From JAKFDI01 sp044508835 (GTDB lineage Bacteria > Pseudomonadota > Gammaproteobacteria > Burkholderiales > Burkholderiaceae_C): a stretch of DNA of 64,000 bases. Position numbers and translations under genes: made by a program. The DNA is taken from the NCBI GenBank assembly GCA_044508835.1, contig JBIQHD010000009.1, positions 80,761 to 144,760 on the forward strand, written 5' to 3'. A model generated the notes under the pieces. That model saw nothing but the letters and a program-made list of their open reading frames with translations. It ran no database searches and was not told the origin of the DNA. Shown here piece by piece: positions 24,446 through 34,029 of the stretch. Numbering within the stretch: the first letter of the stretch is position 1; every line of letters begins with the position of its first letter.

Positions 24446-25408
24446 ATCGCCCTCTTCCTCCTCAAGCGCTTCGCCGCCTTCGCCGCCACCCTGCTGGCCG
24501 CGACCGCGGTGATCTTCGCGGTCCTCGACATCCTGCCCGGCAACGCCGCCGAGGTGATGCTCGGCGAGAGCGCCACGCCCGAGGCGGTGGCGGCGCTCAC
24601 GGCGAAGCTCGGGCTCGACCGCCCGCCGCTCGTGCGCTACGGCGAATGGCTGCGGGGCCTGGCGGTGGGCGACATGGGCACGAGCATCGCCTACGACACG
24701 CCGGTGCTCGAGCTCGTGCTCGAACGGCTGGAAGTGACCCTCCCGCTGGCCGTGATGGCGATGGCGCTGACCACCGTGCTCGCGCTGGCGCTGGGCCTGT
24801 ACGCCGCCTCGCGCCACAACCGGCTCGGCGACGTGGGCGTGATGGCGGCCAGCCAGGTCGGCATCGCCATTCCGAACTTCTGGTTCGCCATCCTGCTGAT
24901 CCTGCTGTTCTCGGTGCGGCTGCAGTGGTTCTCGGCCGGCGGCTTTCCCGGCTGGACGGAAGACGAGGGCGGCGGTCTGCGCGACGGCCTGATGGCGCTG
25001 CTGCTGCCGACCGTGGCGCTGGCGGTGGTGCAGGCGGCCATCCTCGCGCGCATCACGCGCTCGGCGGTGCTGGAGGTGCTGCGCGAGGACTTCGTGCGCA
25101 CCGCGCGCGCCAAGGGCCTCAGCCAGCGCCAGGTGATGTGGCGCCACGTGCTGCGCAACGCCTTCGTGCCGGTGCTCACCATCATGGGGCTGCAGTTCGC
25201 CAACCTGCTCACCGGCACGGTGGTGATCGAGAACGTGTTCAGCCTGCCGGGGCTCGGCCGCCTCGTCTTCCAGGCCATCGCCAACCGCGACCTCGTCGTG
25301 GTGCGCAACGTGGTGATGCTGCTCGCGGCGGCGGTGATCGTCATCAACTTCGTCGTCGACGTGCTGTACGCCGTCATCGACCCGCGCCTTCGGGTGACGC
25401 ATGGCTGA
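24446..25408 (+). CDS. Dipeptide/oligopeptide-type ABC transporter permease (DppB-like), start unclear
   Basis: About 320 residues of a DppB/OppB-type inner membrane permease. The conserved opening FLLKRFAAFAATLLAATAVIFAVLDILPG and the C-terminal LLTGTVVIENVFSLPGLGRLV and EAA-type loop RTARAKGLSQRQVMWRHVLRNAF are clear. No ATG, GTG or TTG in frame precedes the family start: the nearest legal start is a GTG at 24335 inside the REP-like repeat, and the next one downstream (24509) would remove the first helix. A strong GGGAGGAG lies at 24399-24406 but not in frame with a start. I give the coding part from an ATC at 24446; an ATC start or a sequencing error are possible. Confidence 0.85.
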   Translation: MALFLLKRFAAFAATLLAATAVIFAVLDILPGNAAEVMLGESATPEAVAALTAKLGLDRPPLVRYGEWLRGLAVGDMGTSIAYDTPVLELVLERLEVTLPLAVMAMALTTVLALALGLYAASRHNRLGDVGVMAASQVGIAIPNFWFAILLILLFSVRLQWFSAGGFPGWTEDEGGGLRDGLMALLLPTVALAVVQAAILARITRSAVLEVLREDFVRTARAKGLSQRQVMWRHVLRNAFVPVLTIMGLQFANLLTGTVVIENVFSLPGLGRLVFQAIANRDLVVVRNVVMLLAAAVIVINFVVDVLYAVIDPRLRVTHG

Positions 25409-26249
25409 GGCTGCCCTCGCCTTCTCGCGGCGCGCGCGCCGTCACGCGAGCTTCGTCGTCGGCGCCGCGCTGGTGGCGCTGCTGGTGGCGAGCGCCCTGG
25501 TCTCGCTCGCGTGGACGCCGCATTCGGCCACCGAGATCGACGTGCCGAACAAGCTGCTGCCGCCCTCGCCCGCCCACTGGCTGGGCACCGACAGCCTCGG
25601 GCGCGACATCGTCTCGCTGCTGATGGTGGGCGCGCAGAACTCGATCGCGGTGGGCGTGATCGCGGTGGGCATCGGCATGGGCGTCGGCGTGGTCTTCGGC
25701 CTGCTCGCCGCCGCGCGGCGCGGCTGGGTGGAAGAGGCGGTGATGCGGCTGTCGGACTTCACCTTCGCCTTTCCGGCGCTGCTGTCGGCCATCATGCTCA
25801 CCGCCATCTACGGGCCGGGGCTCGTGACCTCCATCGTCGCCATCGGCATCTTCAACATCCCGGTGTTCGCGCGCATCTCGCGCGCCGCGGCGCTCGGCGT
25901 GTGGTCGCGCGACTACGTGCTGGCCTCGCGCGCCTGCGGCAAGGGCGCATGGCACATCAGCGTGGCGCACGTGCTGCCCAACATCGCGAGCGTGCTCATC
26001 GTGCAGGCCACCATCCAGTTCGCCACCGCCATCCTGGCCGAGGCGGCGCTGAGCTACCTCGGCCTCGGCACGCAGCCGCCGCAGCCCTCGTGGGGCCGCA
26101 TGCTCAACGAGGCGCAGACCATGATGTTCTCGGCGCCCACGCTCGCGATCTGGCCGGGGCTGGCGATTGCGCTCAGCGTGCTCGGGCTCAACCTGATGGG
26201 CGACGGGCTGCGCGACCTGCTCGACCCGCGGCTGGCGAGGGCGCGGTGA
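25401..26249 (+). CDS. Dipeptide/oligopeptide-type ABC transporter permease (DppC-like)
   Basis: 282 residues, six transmembrane helices, DppC/OppC family. HWLGTDSLGRDIVSLLMVG is the typical post-TM1 motif, and SRDYVLASRACGKGAWHISVAHVLPN contains the EAA loop that contacts the ATPases. It overlaps the first permease by 8 bases and the downstream ATPase gene by GTGA, so the permeases and ATPases are translated together. Confidence 0.94.
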   Translation: MAEAALAFSRRARRHASFVVGAALVALLVASALVSLAWTPHSATEIDVPNKLLPPSPAHWLGTDSLGRDIVSLLMVGAQNSIAVGVIAVGIGMGVGVVFGLLAAARRGWVEEAVMRLSDFTFAFPALLSAIMLTAIYGPGLVTSIVAIGIFNIPVFARISRAAALGVWSRDYVLASRACGKGAWHISVAHVLPNIASVLIVQATIQFATAILAEAALSYLGLGTQPPQPSWGRMLNEAQTMMFSAPTLAIWPGLAIALSVLGLNLMGDGLRDLLDPRLARAR

Positions 26250-26251
26250 AC

Positions 26252-27414
26252 ATGAGCAAGAGCGGCGACCTCCTGCTCGACGTGCGCGACCTGCGCGTGC
26301 ACCTGAACACCGCGCGCGGCCCGGCCGACGCGCTGCGCGGCATCGACCTGCAGATCCGCCGCGGCGAGACGGTGGGGCTGATCGGCGAATCGGGCTGCGG
26401 CAAGTCGATGACGGCGCTGGCGCTGATGGGCCTGCTGCCGCACGGCGCGGTGGCGAGCGGCAGCATCCGCCTGCACGGGCAGGAGCTGGTGGGCGCGGGC
26501 GACGCGGCGCTGTGCGCGCTGCGCGGCAACCGCCTGGGCATGGTGTTCCAGGAGCCGATGACGGCGCTCAACCCGCTGCACACCATCGGCGCGCAGGTGG
26601 CCGAGCCGCTGCGCCAGCATCGGGGCCTGTCGCGAACGGCCGCGCGTGCCGAAGCGCTGCGCCTGCTGGAGCGGGTGCGCCTGCCGCAGGCGGCGCAGCG
26701 GCTCGATGCCTACCCGCACCAGCTCTCCGGCGGCCAGCGCCAGCGGGTGATGATCGCCGCGGCCCTGGCCTGCGGCCCCGACCTGCTGATCGCCGACGAA
26801 CCGACCACGGCGCTGGACGTGACCATCCAGCGCGAGATCCTCGACCTCATCGACGAACTGGTGCGCGAGAGCGGCATGGCGCTGCTGCTCATCAGCCACG
26901 ACCTGGGCGTGATGGCGCAGCGCGTGCAGCGCGTGCAGGTGATGTACGGCGGCACGGTGGCCGAGTGCGGGCCGACGGCGGCGGTGTTCGGGCGCCTGGC
27001 GCACCCGTACACGCGCGGGCTGTTCGCGGCCCGGCCGCGGCTCGGGCTGTCGCGCCGCCAGCGGCTGGCGACGATCCCGGGGCGGGTGCCGGAACTGGCC
27101 GACCTGCCGGCGGGCTGCCCGTTCGCCGATCGCTGCAGTTGGGTGGTGCCGGCGTGCACGGCCGCCTTGCCGCCACTCGTGGCTGTGGGCGAAGGGCATG
27201 CGGCGCGCTGCATTCGCGTTGACGAGGTGTTGCGTTCGGGCACGCCGACAGCCCTCACCCCAACCCTCTCCCGCCAGCGGGAGAGGGTGCCGGACGGTGA
27301 CGCCTTGCCCCCTCCCCCCCTTGCGGCGAAGCCGGACGGTGGTGCATTGCCCCCTCTCCCGCTGGCGGGAGAGGGTAGGGGTGAGGGCACGGCCTCTGGC
27401 GGCAAGGAAAAGCC

Positions 27415-27418
<4 letters not shown>
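26252..27418 (+). CDS. Dipeptide/oligopeptide-type ABC transporter ATPase (DppD-like) with repeat-derived C-terminus
   Basis: 388 residues. Walker A GESGCGKSMT, the ABC signature LSGGQRQRV and the Walker B LLIADEPTTALDV are present, then the C-terminal cysteine motif of Dpp/Opp ATPases (GCPFADRCSWVVPAC). After about residue 330 the reading frame runs through an inverted repeat (27251-27389), giving a low-complexity tail such as SRQRERVPDG and LPLAGEGRGEG that normal DppD proteins lack. A GTG at 26246 is an alternative start. It overlaps the next gene by GTGA. Confidence 0.9.
27251..27389. repeat. Inverted repeat inside the ABC ATPase gene
   Basis: Two inverted copies of the same unit: CCTCACCCCAACCCTCTCCC with CCAGCGGGAGAGGG at 27253-27288 and the reverse at 27350-27389. 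Between them are two related pieces starting CCGGACGGTG at 27290 and 27332. This is a repeat type common in proteobacterial intergenic DNA; here it is translated as the tail of the ATPase. Confidence 0.85.
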
Positions 27419-28209
<791 letters not shown>

Positions 28210-28268
28210 TAGAGTCGCACGGCGCAGTTGCCACGGCCTTTCCTCACCGACCCCGCAGGAGAAACACC

Positions 28269-29768
28269 ATGACCCGGCCCACTTCCTGGATCGCCGCCTT
28301 CACCGTGGCCGCCGTCGCGGCCGCCGCCGCCGCGCCCGCCGCGGCGCAGAGCCGCAAGGACAGCGCGGTGCTCGCCATGACGCTCGAGCCCGCGCCCGGC
28401 CTCGACCCGACCACGGCCTCGGCCGCGGCCATCGGCGAGGTGGTGCACTACAACGTGCTGGAGGGCCTGACCAAGATCGGCATGGACGGGCGCGTCGGCC
28501 CGCTGCTGGCCGAGAGCTGGACCATCTCGCCCGACGGCAAGGCCTACACCTTCAAGCTGCGCTCCGGCGTGAAGTTCCACGACGGCGAGGCCTTCGACGC
28601 CAGCGACGTGAAGTTCAGCTTCGAGCGTGCCAAGGCCGAGGGCAGCACCAACAAGGCGAAGAAGGCCGTCTTCGACAACATCTCGCGCATCGACACGCCC
28701 GATGCGCACACGGTCATCATGGTGCTCAACCAGGCCGACGGGAACTTCCTGTTCCGCATGGGCGAGAACACCGCCGTCATCCTCGACCCCAAGACCGCCG
28801 CCACCGCCGCCACGCAGCCGGTGGGCACCGGTCCCTACCGCTTGAGCGACTGGCGCAAGGGCTCGTCCATCACCCTCGTGAAGAACGACGCCTACCGCAA
28901 CGCCGCGGCAGTGAAGCTCAAGCGCGTGACCTTCCGCTTCATCAACGACCCGGCCGCGCAGGTGGCGGCGCTGCTCGCCGGCGACGTGGACGCCATGCCG
29001 CGCTTCGGCGCGCCGCAAAGCCTGGCGCAGTTCCGCGCCGACAAGCGCTTCAAGGTGGAGGTCGGCGGCACCGAAGGCAAGACCATCGTCGCCATCAACA
29101 ACAGGAAGAAGCCCTTCGACGACGTGCGCGTGCGCCGCGCCATCGCCGCCGCCATCGACCGCAAGCAGGTGATCGACGGCGCGATGGAAGGCTTCGGCGC
29201 GCCCATCGGCAGCCACATGGTGCCCAGCGACGCCGGCTACATCGACCTGACGAAGGTCAACCCCTACGACCCCGACAAGGCGCGCGCGCTGCTGAAGGAG
29301 GCGGGCGTCGCCACGCCGCTGAACGTCACGCTCACCCTGCCGCCGCCGCAGTACGCGCGCAAGGGCGGCGAGATCGTGGCGGCGCAGCTCGCCAAGGTGG
29401 GCATCGTCGCGAAGATCGAGAACGTCGAATGGCCGCAGTGGCTGTCGGGCACCTTCAAGGGCAACTTCGACCTGTCCATCATCAGCCACGTGGAGCCGCT
29501 CGACTTCGACCGCTACGCCGACCCGGCCTACTACTGGGGCTACGACAACCCGGCCTACCGCGACCTGCTGGCGAAGTACAACGAGGCGACCGACGCCAAG
29601 ACCCGCGAGAAGCTGCTCGGCGACATCCAGCGCCACCTGGCCGAGAACGCCGTCAACGCCTACCTGTTCCAGCTGCCGCAGTTCGCGGTGTCGAGGAAGA
29701 ACCTGAAGGGCGTGTGGAGCAGCTCGCCGATCTTCGCGAACGACCTGGCGGCGCTCAGTTGGCAATGA
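28269..29768 (+). CDS. Extracellular solute-binding protein, family 5 (DppA/OppA-like)
   Basis: 499 residues with a signal peptide of about 29 residues ending in AAPAAAQS. The family 5 fold is shown by ALTLEPAPGLDPTT-like, EGLTKIGMDG, AESWTISPDGKAYTFKLRSGVKFHDGE and NDPAAQVAALLAGDVDA. It is the periplasmic substrate receptor of the ABC importer encoded upstream. Whether it binds peptides, opines or other compounds cannot be decided. The AGGAGA site lies nine bases before the ATG. Confidence 0.94.
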   Translation: MTRPTSWIAAFTVAAVAAAAAAPAAAQSRKDSAVLAMTLEPAPGLDPTTASAAAIGEVVHYNVLEGLTKIGMDGRVGPLLAESWTISPDGKAYTFKLRSGVKFHDGEAFDASDVKFSFERAKAEGSTNKAKKAVFDNISRIDTPDAHTVIMVLNQADGNFLFRMGENTAVILDPKTAATAATQPVGTGPYRLSDWRKGSSITLVKNDAYRNAAAVKLKRVTFRFINDPAAQVAALLAGDVDAMPRFGAPQSLAQFRADKRFKVEVGGTEGKTIVAINNRKKPFDDVRVRRAIAAAIDRKQVIDGAMEGFGAPIGSHMVPSDAGYIDLTKVNPYDPDKARALLKEAGVATPLNVTLTLPPPQYARKGGEIVAAQLAKVGIVAKIENVEWPQWLSGTFKGNFDLSIISHVEPLDFDRYADPAYYWGYDNPAYRDLLAKYNEATDAKTREKLLGDIQRHLAENAVNAYLFQLPQFAVSRKNLKGVWSSSPIFANDLAALSWQ

Positions 29769-29790
29769 CGCTGGCAGTGAGCGCAACGCC

Positions 29791-31185
29791 ATGCCCGCCC
29801 TGCACGACCTGAGCGCCGGCGAGCTGCTGCTCGCCTACCGCGACAAGCGCCTGTCGCCGGTCGAGGTCACGCGCGCCGTGCTCGACCACGTCGCCGCGTG
29901 GGAGCCGCACCTGCACGCCACCTACGCGCTCGACGCGGACGGCGCACTCGCCCAGGCCCGCGCCAGCGAGGCCCGCTGGCTGAAGGGCGCGCCGCAAGGC
30001 CCGCTCGACGGCGTTCCCGCCACGCTGAAGGAGAACATCGCCACGCGCGGCGTGCCCATGCCGCTGGGCACCGCCGCCACCGTGCTCGCGCCGGCCGAGC
30101 GCGACGCGCCGCCGGCCGCCCGCATGCGCGAGGCCGGCGCCGTGCTGCTGGGCAAGACCACCATGCCTGACTACGGCATGCTGTCGTCGGGCCTGTCGAG
30201 CTTCCATGCGCTCACCCGCAACCCGTGGGACCTGTCGAAGAACCCCGGCGGCAGCAGCGCCGGCGCGGCGGCGGCGGCCGCGGCCGGCTACGGCCCGCTG
30301 CACGTGGGCACCGACATCGGCGGCTCGGTGCGCCTGCCCGCCGGCTGGTGCGGCATCTTCACCTTGAAGCCCAGCCTCGGGCGCATCCCCATCCACCCGC
30401 CCTACGCCGGGCGCGTGGCCGGGCCGATGACGCGCACGGTCGCCGACGCGGCCCTGCTGATGCAGGTGCTCTCGCTGCCCGACGCGCGCGACACCATGAG
30501 CCTGCCCCACCAGCCCATCGACTGGCAGCAGCTCGACCGCGAGGCGCGCGGCCTGAGGATCGGCCTGCTGATGGACGCCGGCTGGGGCTTGGCCGTGGAG
30601 CCCGAGGTGCGCGCGGCGGTCGAGGCCGCGGCCCGCGCGTTCGAGGCGGCCGGCGCCGTGGTCGAGCCGGTGCGCCCCTTCATGACGCGCGAGATGGCCG
30701 ACGGCATGGACCGCTTCTGGCGCATGCGCTCGTGGCTGGACATCTCGGCCCTGCCGGCCGAGCGCCGCGCCAAGGTGCTGCCCTACATCACCGCCTGGGC
30801 GCAAGGCGGCGAGCACCTGACGGGCGCCGAGGTCTTCCACGGCTACAGCCAGATGGGCGCCATGCGCGAGGCGGCGGTGGCCGCCTGCCGGCCCTTCGAC
30901 GTGCTGCTGTCGCCCGTCTCGCCGATGCCGGCCTACGCGGCCGAACTGGCCTCGCCGACCGACGACCCGCAGCGGCCGTTCGAGCACATCGCCTTCACCC
31001 TGCCCTACAACATGAGCGAGCAGCCGGCCGCGAGCGTCAACTGCGGCTACACGGCCGGCGGCCTGCCCATCGGGCTGCAGATCGTCGGCGCACGGCACGA
31101 CGACGTGGGCGTGCTGCAGGTGGCGCGGCTGTGGGAACGGCTGCGGCCCGCGCAGCGGCCGTGGCCCGAGCCTCCTGCTGCCTGA
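29791..31185 (+). CDS. Amidase signature family enzyme
   Basis: 464 residues. The amidase-signature triad is visible: Lys80 in ATLKENIATRG, the cis-serine in NPGGSSAGAAAAAAAG and the nucleophilic serine in GTDIGGSVRLPAGWCG. Such enzymes hydrolyse amide bonds of small molecules. It is 22 bases after the binding-protein gene on the same strand, so it probably acts on the substrate brought in by the ABC importer, with the divergent dehydrogenases possibly acting on the products. Confidence 0.93.
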   Translation: MPALHDLSAGELLLAYRDKRLSPVEVTRAVLDHVAAWEPHLHATYALDADGALAQARASEARWLKGAPQGPLDGVPATLKENIATRGVPMPLGTAATVLAPAERDAPPAARMREAGAVLLGKTTMPDYGMLSSGLSSFHALTRNPWDLSKNPGGSSAGAAAAAAAGYGPLHVGTDIGGSVRLPAGWCGIFTLKPSLGRIPIHPPYAGRVAGPMTRTVADAALLMQVLSLPDARDTMSLPHQPIDWQQLDREARGLRIGLLMDAGWGLAVEPEVRAAVEAAARAFEAAGAVVEPVRPFMTREMADGMDRFWRMRSWLDISALPAERRAKVLPYITAWAQGGEHLTGAEVFHGYSQMGAMREAAVAACRPFDVLLSPVSPMPAYAAELASPTDDPQRPFEHIAFTLPYNMSEQPAASVNCGYTAGGLPIGLQIVGARHDDVGVLQVARLWERLRPAQRPWPEPPAA

Positions 31186-31186
31186 G

Positions 31187-31840
31187 CTAGACGAGCGGCT
31201 CGCCGAGGCCTTCCTGCGCGAACGCGCGCTGCACCGCCGGGCGCGCGAGCATGCGCTGCAGGTAGGCACCGAGCCGCGGCAGGCTGCGCGCCGGCCGGGC
31301 GAAGCCGCGCGTCCAGCGGCACAGCATCAGCACGTACGGATCGAGGGCGCTGTACGCCCCGCCCAGCAGCCACGGCCCGCCGTGGCGCGCGAGCTCGGCC
31401 TCGAGCCGGTCGAGCATCGCGCCGACCTTGGCCTCCGCATGCGCCTTGACCTGCGCGATGGCGGCCGCGTCGTCGGCCCAGCGCTCGGGGTAGAAGTAGA
31501 CGATGAGCGCCGCCTGCAGCGTGTTGGTGAGCCACGCCAGCCACTTGTAGAAGTGCGCGCGCCCGGCCGTGCCCAGCGGCGGCGCGAGGCCCGCCTCGGG
31601 GTGCGTGTCCGCCAGGTGCAGGCAGATGGCCGCCGTCTCGTACAGCACCAGCTCGCCGCCGCCGCGCGTGTCGACCAGCACCGGGATCAGGCCGTTGGGA
31701 TTGAGCCGCAGGTAGTCGGGCGCCTTGTGCGCCTGCCGCGTGCGGTCGACGAGGCACAGCTCGTAGGCGGCGCCCAGTTCCTCCAGCAGCAGGTGCGGCG
31801 CCATGCTGGCGTTGCCGGGGTAGTGGTGGAGTCGCAGCAT
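31187..31840 (-). CDS. Glutathione S-transferase family protein
   Basis: 217 residues with an N-terminal thioredoxin-like GST domain (MLRLHHYPGNASMAPHLLLEELG, then NPNGLIPVLVD and ETAAICLHLADTH) and an all-helical C-terminal domain. GSTs conjugate or reduce electrophiles with glutathione. I start at the ATG at 31840; an in-frame ATG 72 bases earlier adds a low-quality extension. It is convergent with the amidase gene and divergent from DoxX. Confidence 0.93.
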   Translation of the reverse strand: MLRLHHYPGNASMAPHLLLEELGAAYELCLVDRTRQAHKAPDYLRLNPNGLIPVLVDTRGGGELVLYETAAICLHLADTHPEAGLAPPLGTAGRAHFYKWLAWLTNTLQAALIVYFYPERWADDAAAIAQVKAHAEAKVGAMLDRLEAELARHGGPWLLGGAYSALDPYVLMLCRWTRGFARPARSLPRLGAYLQRMLARPAVQRAFAQEGLGEPLV

Positions 31841-32009
31841 GGGAGATCGGCGTGTCCGCGCGTGTTCGTGCGAGAGGCGCGCCATTGTGGCGGCTGGCGC
31901 CCGCCCGGCCATCGTTCAAAGGCCTTGCACGCCGCATTGCGCCCGGCTGCTTCACGCAATGCCCCGCAATGACGCACACTGCGGCCCTCATCACTTCCGA
32001 GGACCGACG

Positions 32010-32444
32010 ATGGCCCAGGCCCGCCCCCAAGAACTCCCCGTCTCCGGCGCCGACGACACCGGCAAGCTGCTGCTGCGCGTCGGGCTCGGCGTGCTGATCC
32101 TGCTGCACGGCATCGCCAAGATCATGAGCGGCCCCGGCTTCATCCTCGGGCTGATGGAGAAGTCCGGCCTGCCGCCGGTGCTCGGCTACGCGGTCTACAT
32201 CGGCGAGGTGCTGGCGCCGCTGCTGCTGATCGTGGGCGTGTACGCGCGCGCCGCCGCCGTCCTCGTGGCGATCAACATGGTCGTCGCCGTGGTGCTGGTG
32301 CACATGGGCGACCTCGGCACGCTCACCAAGACCGGCGGCTGGGCGCTCGAGCTGCAGGGCATGTTCTTCCTCGCCGCGGTGGTGGTGGCGCTGATCGGCG
32401 CCGGCCGCTACAGCCTGGGCGGCATCAACGGCCGCTGGAACTGA
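32010..32444 (+). CDS. DoxX family membrane protein
   Basis: 144 residues, four transmembrane helices. The DoxX signature LLLRVGLGVLILLHGIAKI and EVLAPLLLIVG are present, with LTKTGGWALELQGMFF near the end. DoxX-like proteins are linked to redox and sulfur-compound metabolism in membranes, but the exact role is unknown. A GAGGA site precedes the ATG. It is followed five bases later by the pirin gene. Confidence 0.92.
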   Translation: MAQARPQELPVSGADDTGKLLLRVGLGVLILLHGIAKIMSGPGFILGLMEKSGLPPVLGYAVYIGEVLAPLLLIVGVYARAAAVLVAINMVVAVVLVHMGDLGTLTKTGGWALELQGMFFLAAVVVALIGAGRYSLGGINGRWN

Positions 32445-32448
32445 CCCC

Positions 32449-33369
32449 ATGAGTCGGGACAACGATCCGGCGGTCGAGCGGGTCGTCGTCCCGCGCACGC
32501 ACGATCTGGGCGACGGCTTCGAGGTGCGGCGCGCGCTGCCCTCGACGCAGCGCCGCATGGTCGGCCCCTTCGTCTTCCTCGACCAGATGGGGCCGAGCGT
32601 GCTCACCGCCGGCCAGGGCCTGGACGTGCGGCCGCACCCGCACATCGGCCTGTCCACGCTGACCTGGCTGCTCGACGGCGAGATCGTGCACCGCGACAGC
32701 CTGGGCGTGGTGCAGCCCATCCGCCCCGGCGAGGTCAACTGGATGACGGCCGGGCGCGGCATCGTGCATTCCGAGCGCAGCGCCGCGCAATCGCGGGCTC
32801 GCGACCAGCGCCTCTTCGGCCTGCAGTGCTGGGTGGCGCTGCCCCAGGCGCACGAAGAGCGCGAACCCGGCTTCGCGCACCTCCGCGCCGACGAACTGCC
32901 GCGCGAGGAAGGCGAAGGCGTCAGCGCCACCCTCGTCGCCGGCGAGTTCTTCGGCCGGCGTTCGCCCGTCGAGACGTTCTCCCCGCTGTGCTACGTGGAC
33001 GTGCACCTGTCGCCGGGCGCCCGCCTGGCCGTGCCGGCGCTCTACCCCGAGCAGGCGCTGTACGTCGTCGACGGCCGCCTCGACCTCGGCCCCGACGGCG
33101 TGCACGAGGCCGGGCGGCTGCTCGTCCTCCGCCCCGGCGCCGCCATCGACCTGCGCGGCGCCGGCCCCGGCGACACGCGCGTGATGCTGCTCGGCGGCGA
33201 GCCGATGGACGGCCCGCGCTATCTCAGCTGGAACTTCGTCGCGAGCTCGGCCGAGCGCATCGAGCAGGCCGAGGACGACTGGCGCGCCGGCCGCTTCGCG
33301 GCGGTGCCGGGCGAGACGGAGTTCATTCCCTTGCCGGTGCGCGAGGGGAAGCCGGTGCGGTATCCCTGA
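32449..33369 (+). CDS. Pirin family protein
   Basis: 306 residues of the bicupin pirin family. The motif GVVQPIRPGEVNWMTAGRGIVHSER and the preceding RPHPHIGLSTLTWLLDG carry the metal-binding histidines and glutamate of the N-terminal cupin. The C-terminal ALYVVDGRLDL and VMLLGGEPMDGPRYLSWNFVASS are typical. Some pirins have quercetinase activity or act as transcriptional cofactors. It overlaps no gene but sits four bases after doxX. Confidence 0.93.
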   Translation: MSRDNDPAVERVVVPRTHDLGDGFEVRRALPSTQRRMVGPFVFLDQMGPSVLTAGQGLDVRPHPHIGLSTLTWLLDGEIVHRDSLGVVQPIRPGEVNWMTAGRGIVHSERSAAQSRARDQRLFGLQCWVALPQAHEEREPGFAHLRADELPREEGEGVSATLVAGEFFGRRSPVETFSPLCYVDVHLSPGARLAVPALYPEQALYVVDGRLDLGPDGVHEAGRLLVLRPGAAIDLRGAGPGDTRVMLLGGEPMDGPRYLSWNFVASSAERIEQAEDDWRAGRFAAVPGETEFIPLPVREGKPVRYP

Positions 33370-33560
33370 TCGAGCCGGCCCCCGGCCGAAGGCAACGCGG
33401 GTGGCGTCCCGCGTCGACGGCGAGGGGCCTGTTCTCTTGGGGGCCGTGGCGCGGCTACCACCCACACGCCCTGGGGCCACCGTGGCATGCCGCGGCCCGC
33501 GACCTACACTGGCAGGGCCTCGCTCCAGAGGCATGCCGCGGAACGAGCTTCTCGCGGCCG

Positions 33561-33640
33561 GCCGGCCAGGACGACCTTGCCGGCACGTCGATCTCCCGGG
33601 ACGACCCAGACGTCGGGCGCTCATGCGCAGAGGAGATGTT
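33561..33640 (+). promoter_or_regulatory. Guanidine-II (mini-ykkC) riboswitch with anti-Shine-Dalgarno
   Basis: Two hairpins each carry an ACGA loop, matching the ACGR consensus of mini-ykkC. Hairpin 1 is 33561-33584, with arms GCCGGCCAGG and CCTTGCCGGC and loop ACGA at 33571-33574 (one mismatch). Hairpin 2 has its ACGA loop at 33601-33604 between GGG and CCC, extended by TCT and AGA across a bulge. ATCTCC at 33591-33596 on hairpin 2's 5' side is perfectly complementary to GGAGAT at 33632-33637, the Shine-Dalgarno of sugE. Guanidine binding to the hairpins should free that site. Confidence 0.85.
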
Positions 33641-33642
33641 CC

Positions 33643-33957
33643 ATGGCCTGGTTCCTGCTGGTCGTCGCCGGCCTGTTCGAGATCGGCTGGGCGATCGGGC
33701 TGAAGTACACCGAAGGATTCGCGCGGCTCTGGCCGACCGTGGGCACGGTCGCTGCGATGGTCGTCAGCATCGGGTTGCTCGGCGCGGCGATGCGGTCCTT
33801 GCCCGTCGGCACCGCCTATGCGGTCTGGACCGGCATCGGCGCGGTGGGCACGGTGGTTCTCGGGATGGTCCTCTTCGGCGAGCCCGCGACGGCCGCGAGG
33901 CTCGCCTGCATCGGCCTCATCCTGGCGGGAATCGTGGGCTTGAAGCTGACGGCTTGA
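33643..33957 (+). CDS. sugE: Guanidinium exporter Gdx (SugE), SMR family
   Basis: 104 residues, four transmembrane helices, small multidrug resistance family. The key Glu13 lies in LFEIGWAIGLKYTEGF, the SugE/Gdx signature, distinct from EmrE. Gdx exchanges guanidinium for protons as an antiparallel dimer in the inner membrane. A mini-ykkC guanidine-II riboswitch directly upstream fits this substrate. The AGGAGAT ribosome-binding site lies five bases before the ATG. Confidence 0.95.
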   Translation: MAWFLLVVAGLFEIGWAIGLKYTEGFARLWPTVGTVAAMVVSIGLLGAAMRSLPVGTAYAVWTGIGAVGTVVLGMVLFGEPATAARLACIGLILAGIVGLKLTA

Positions 33958-34029
33958 ACGACGAAGCGTCGAACGGCAGCGGTTCGATCGCGAGCCGGCG
34001 CCGGCCTCTTGCGGCGCCTCGAAGCGCCG

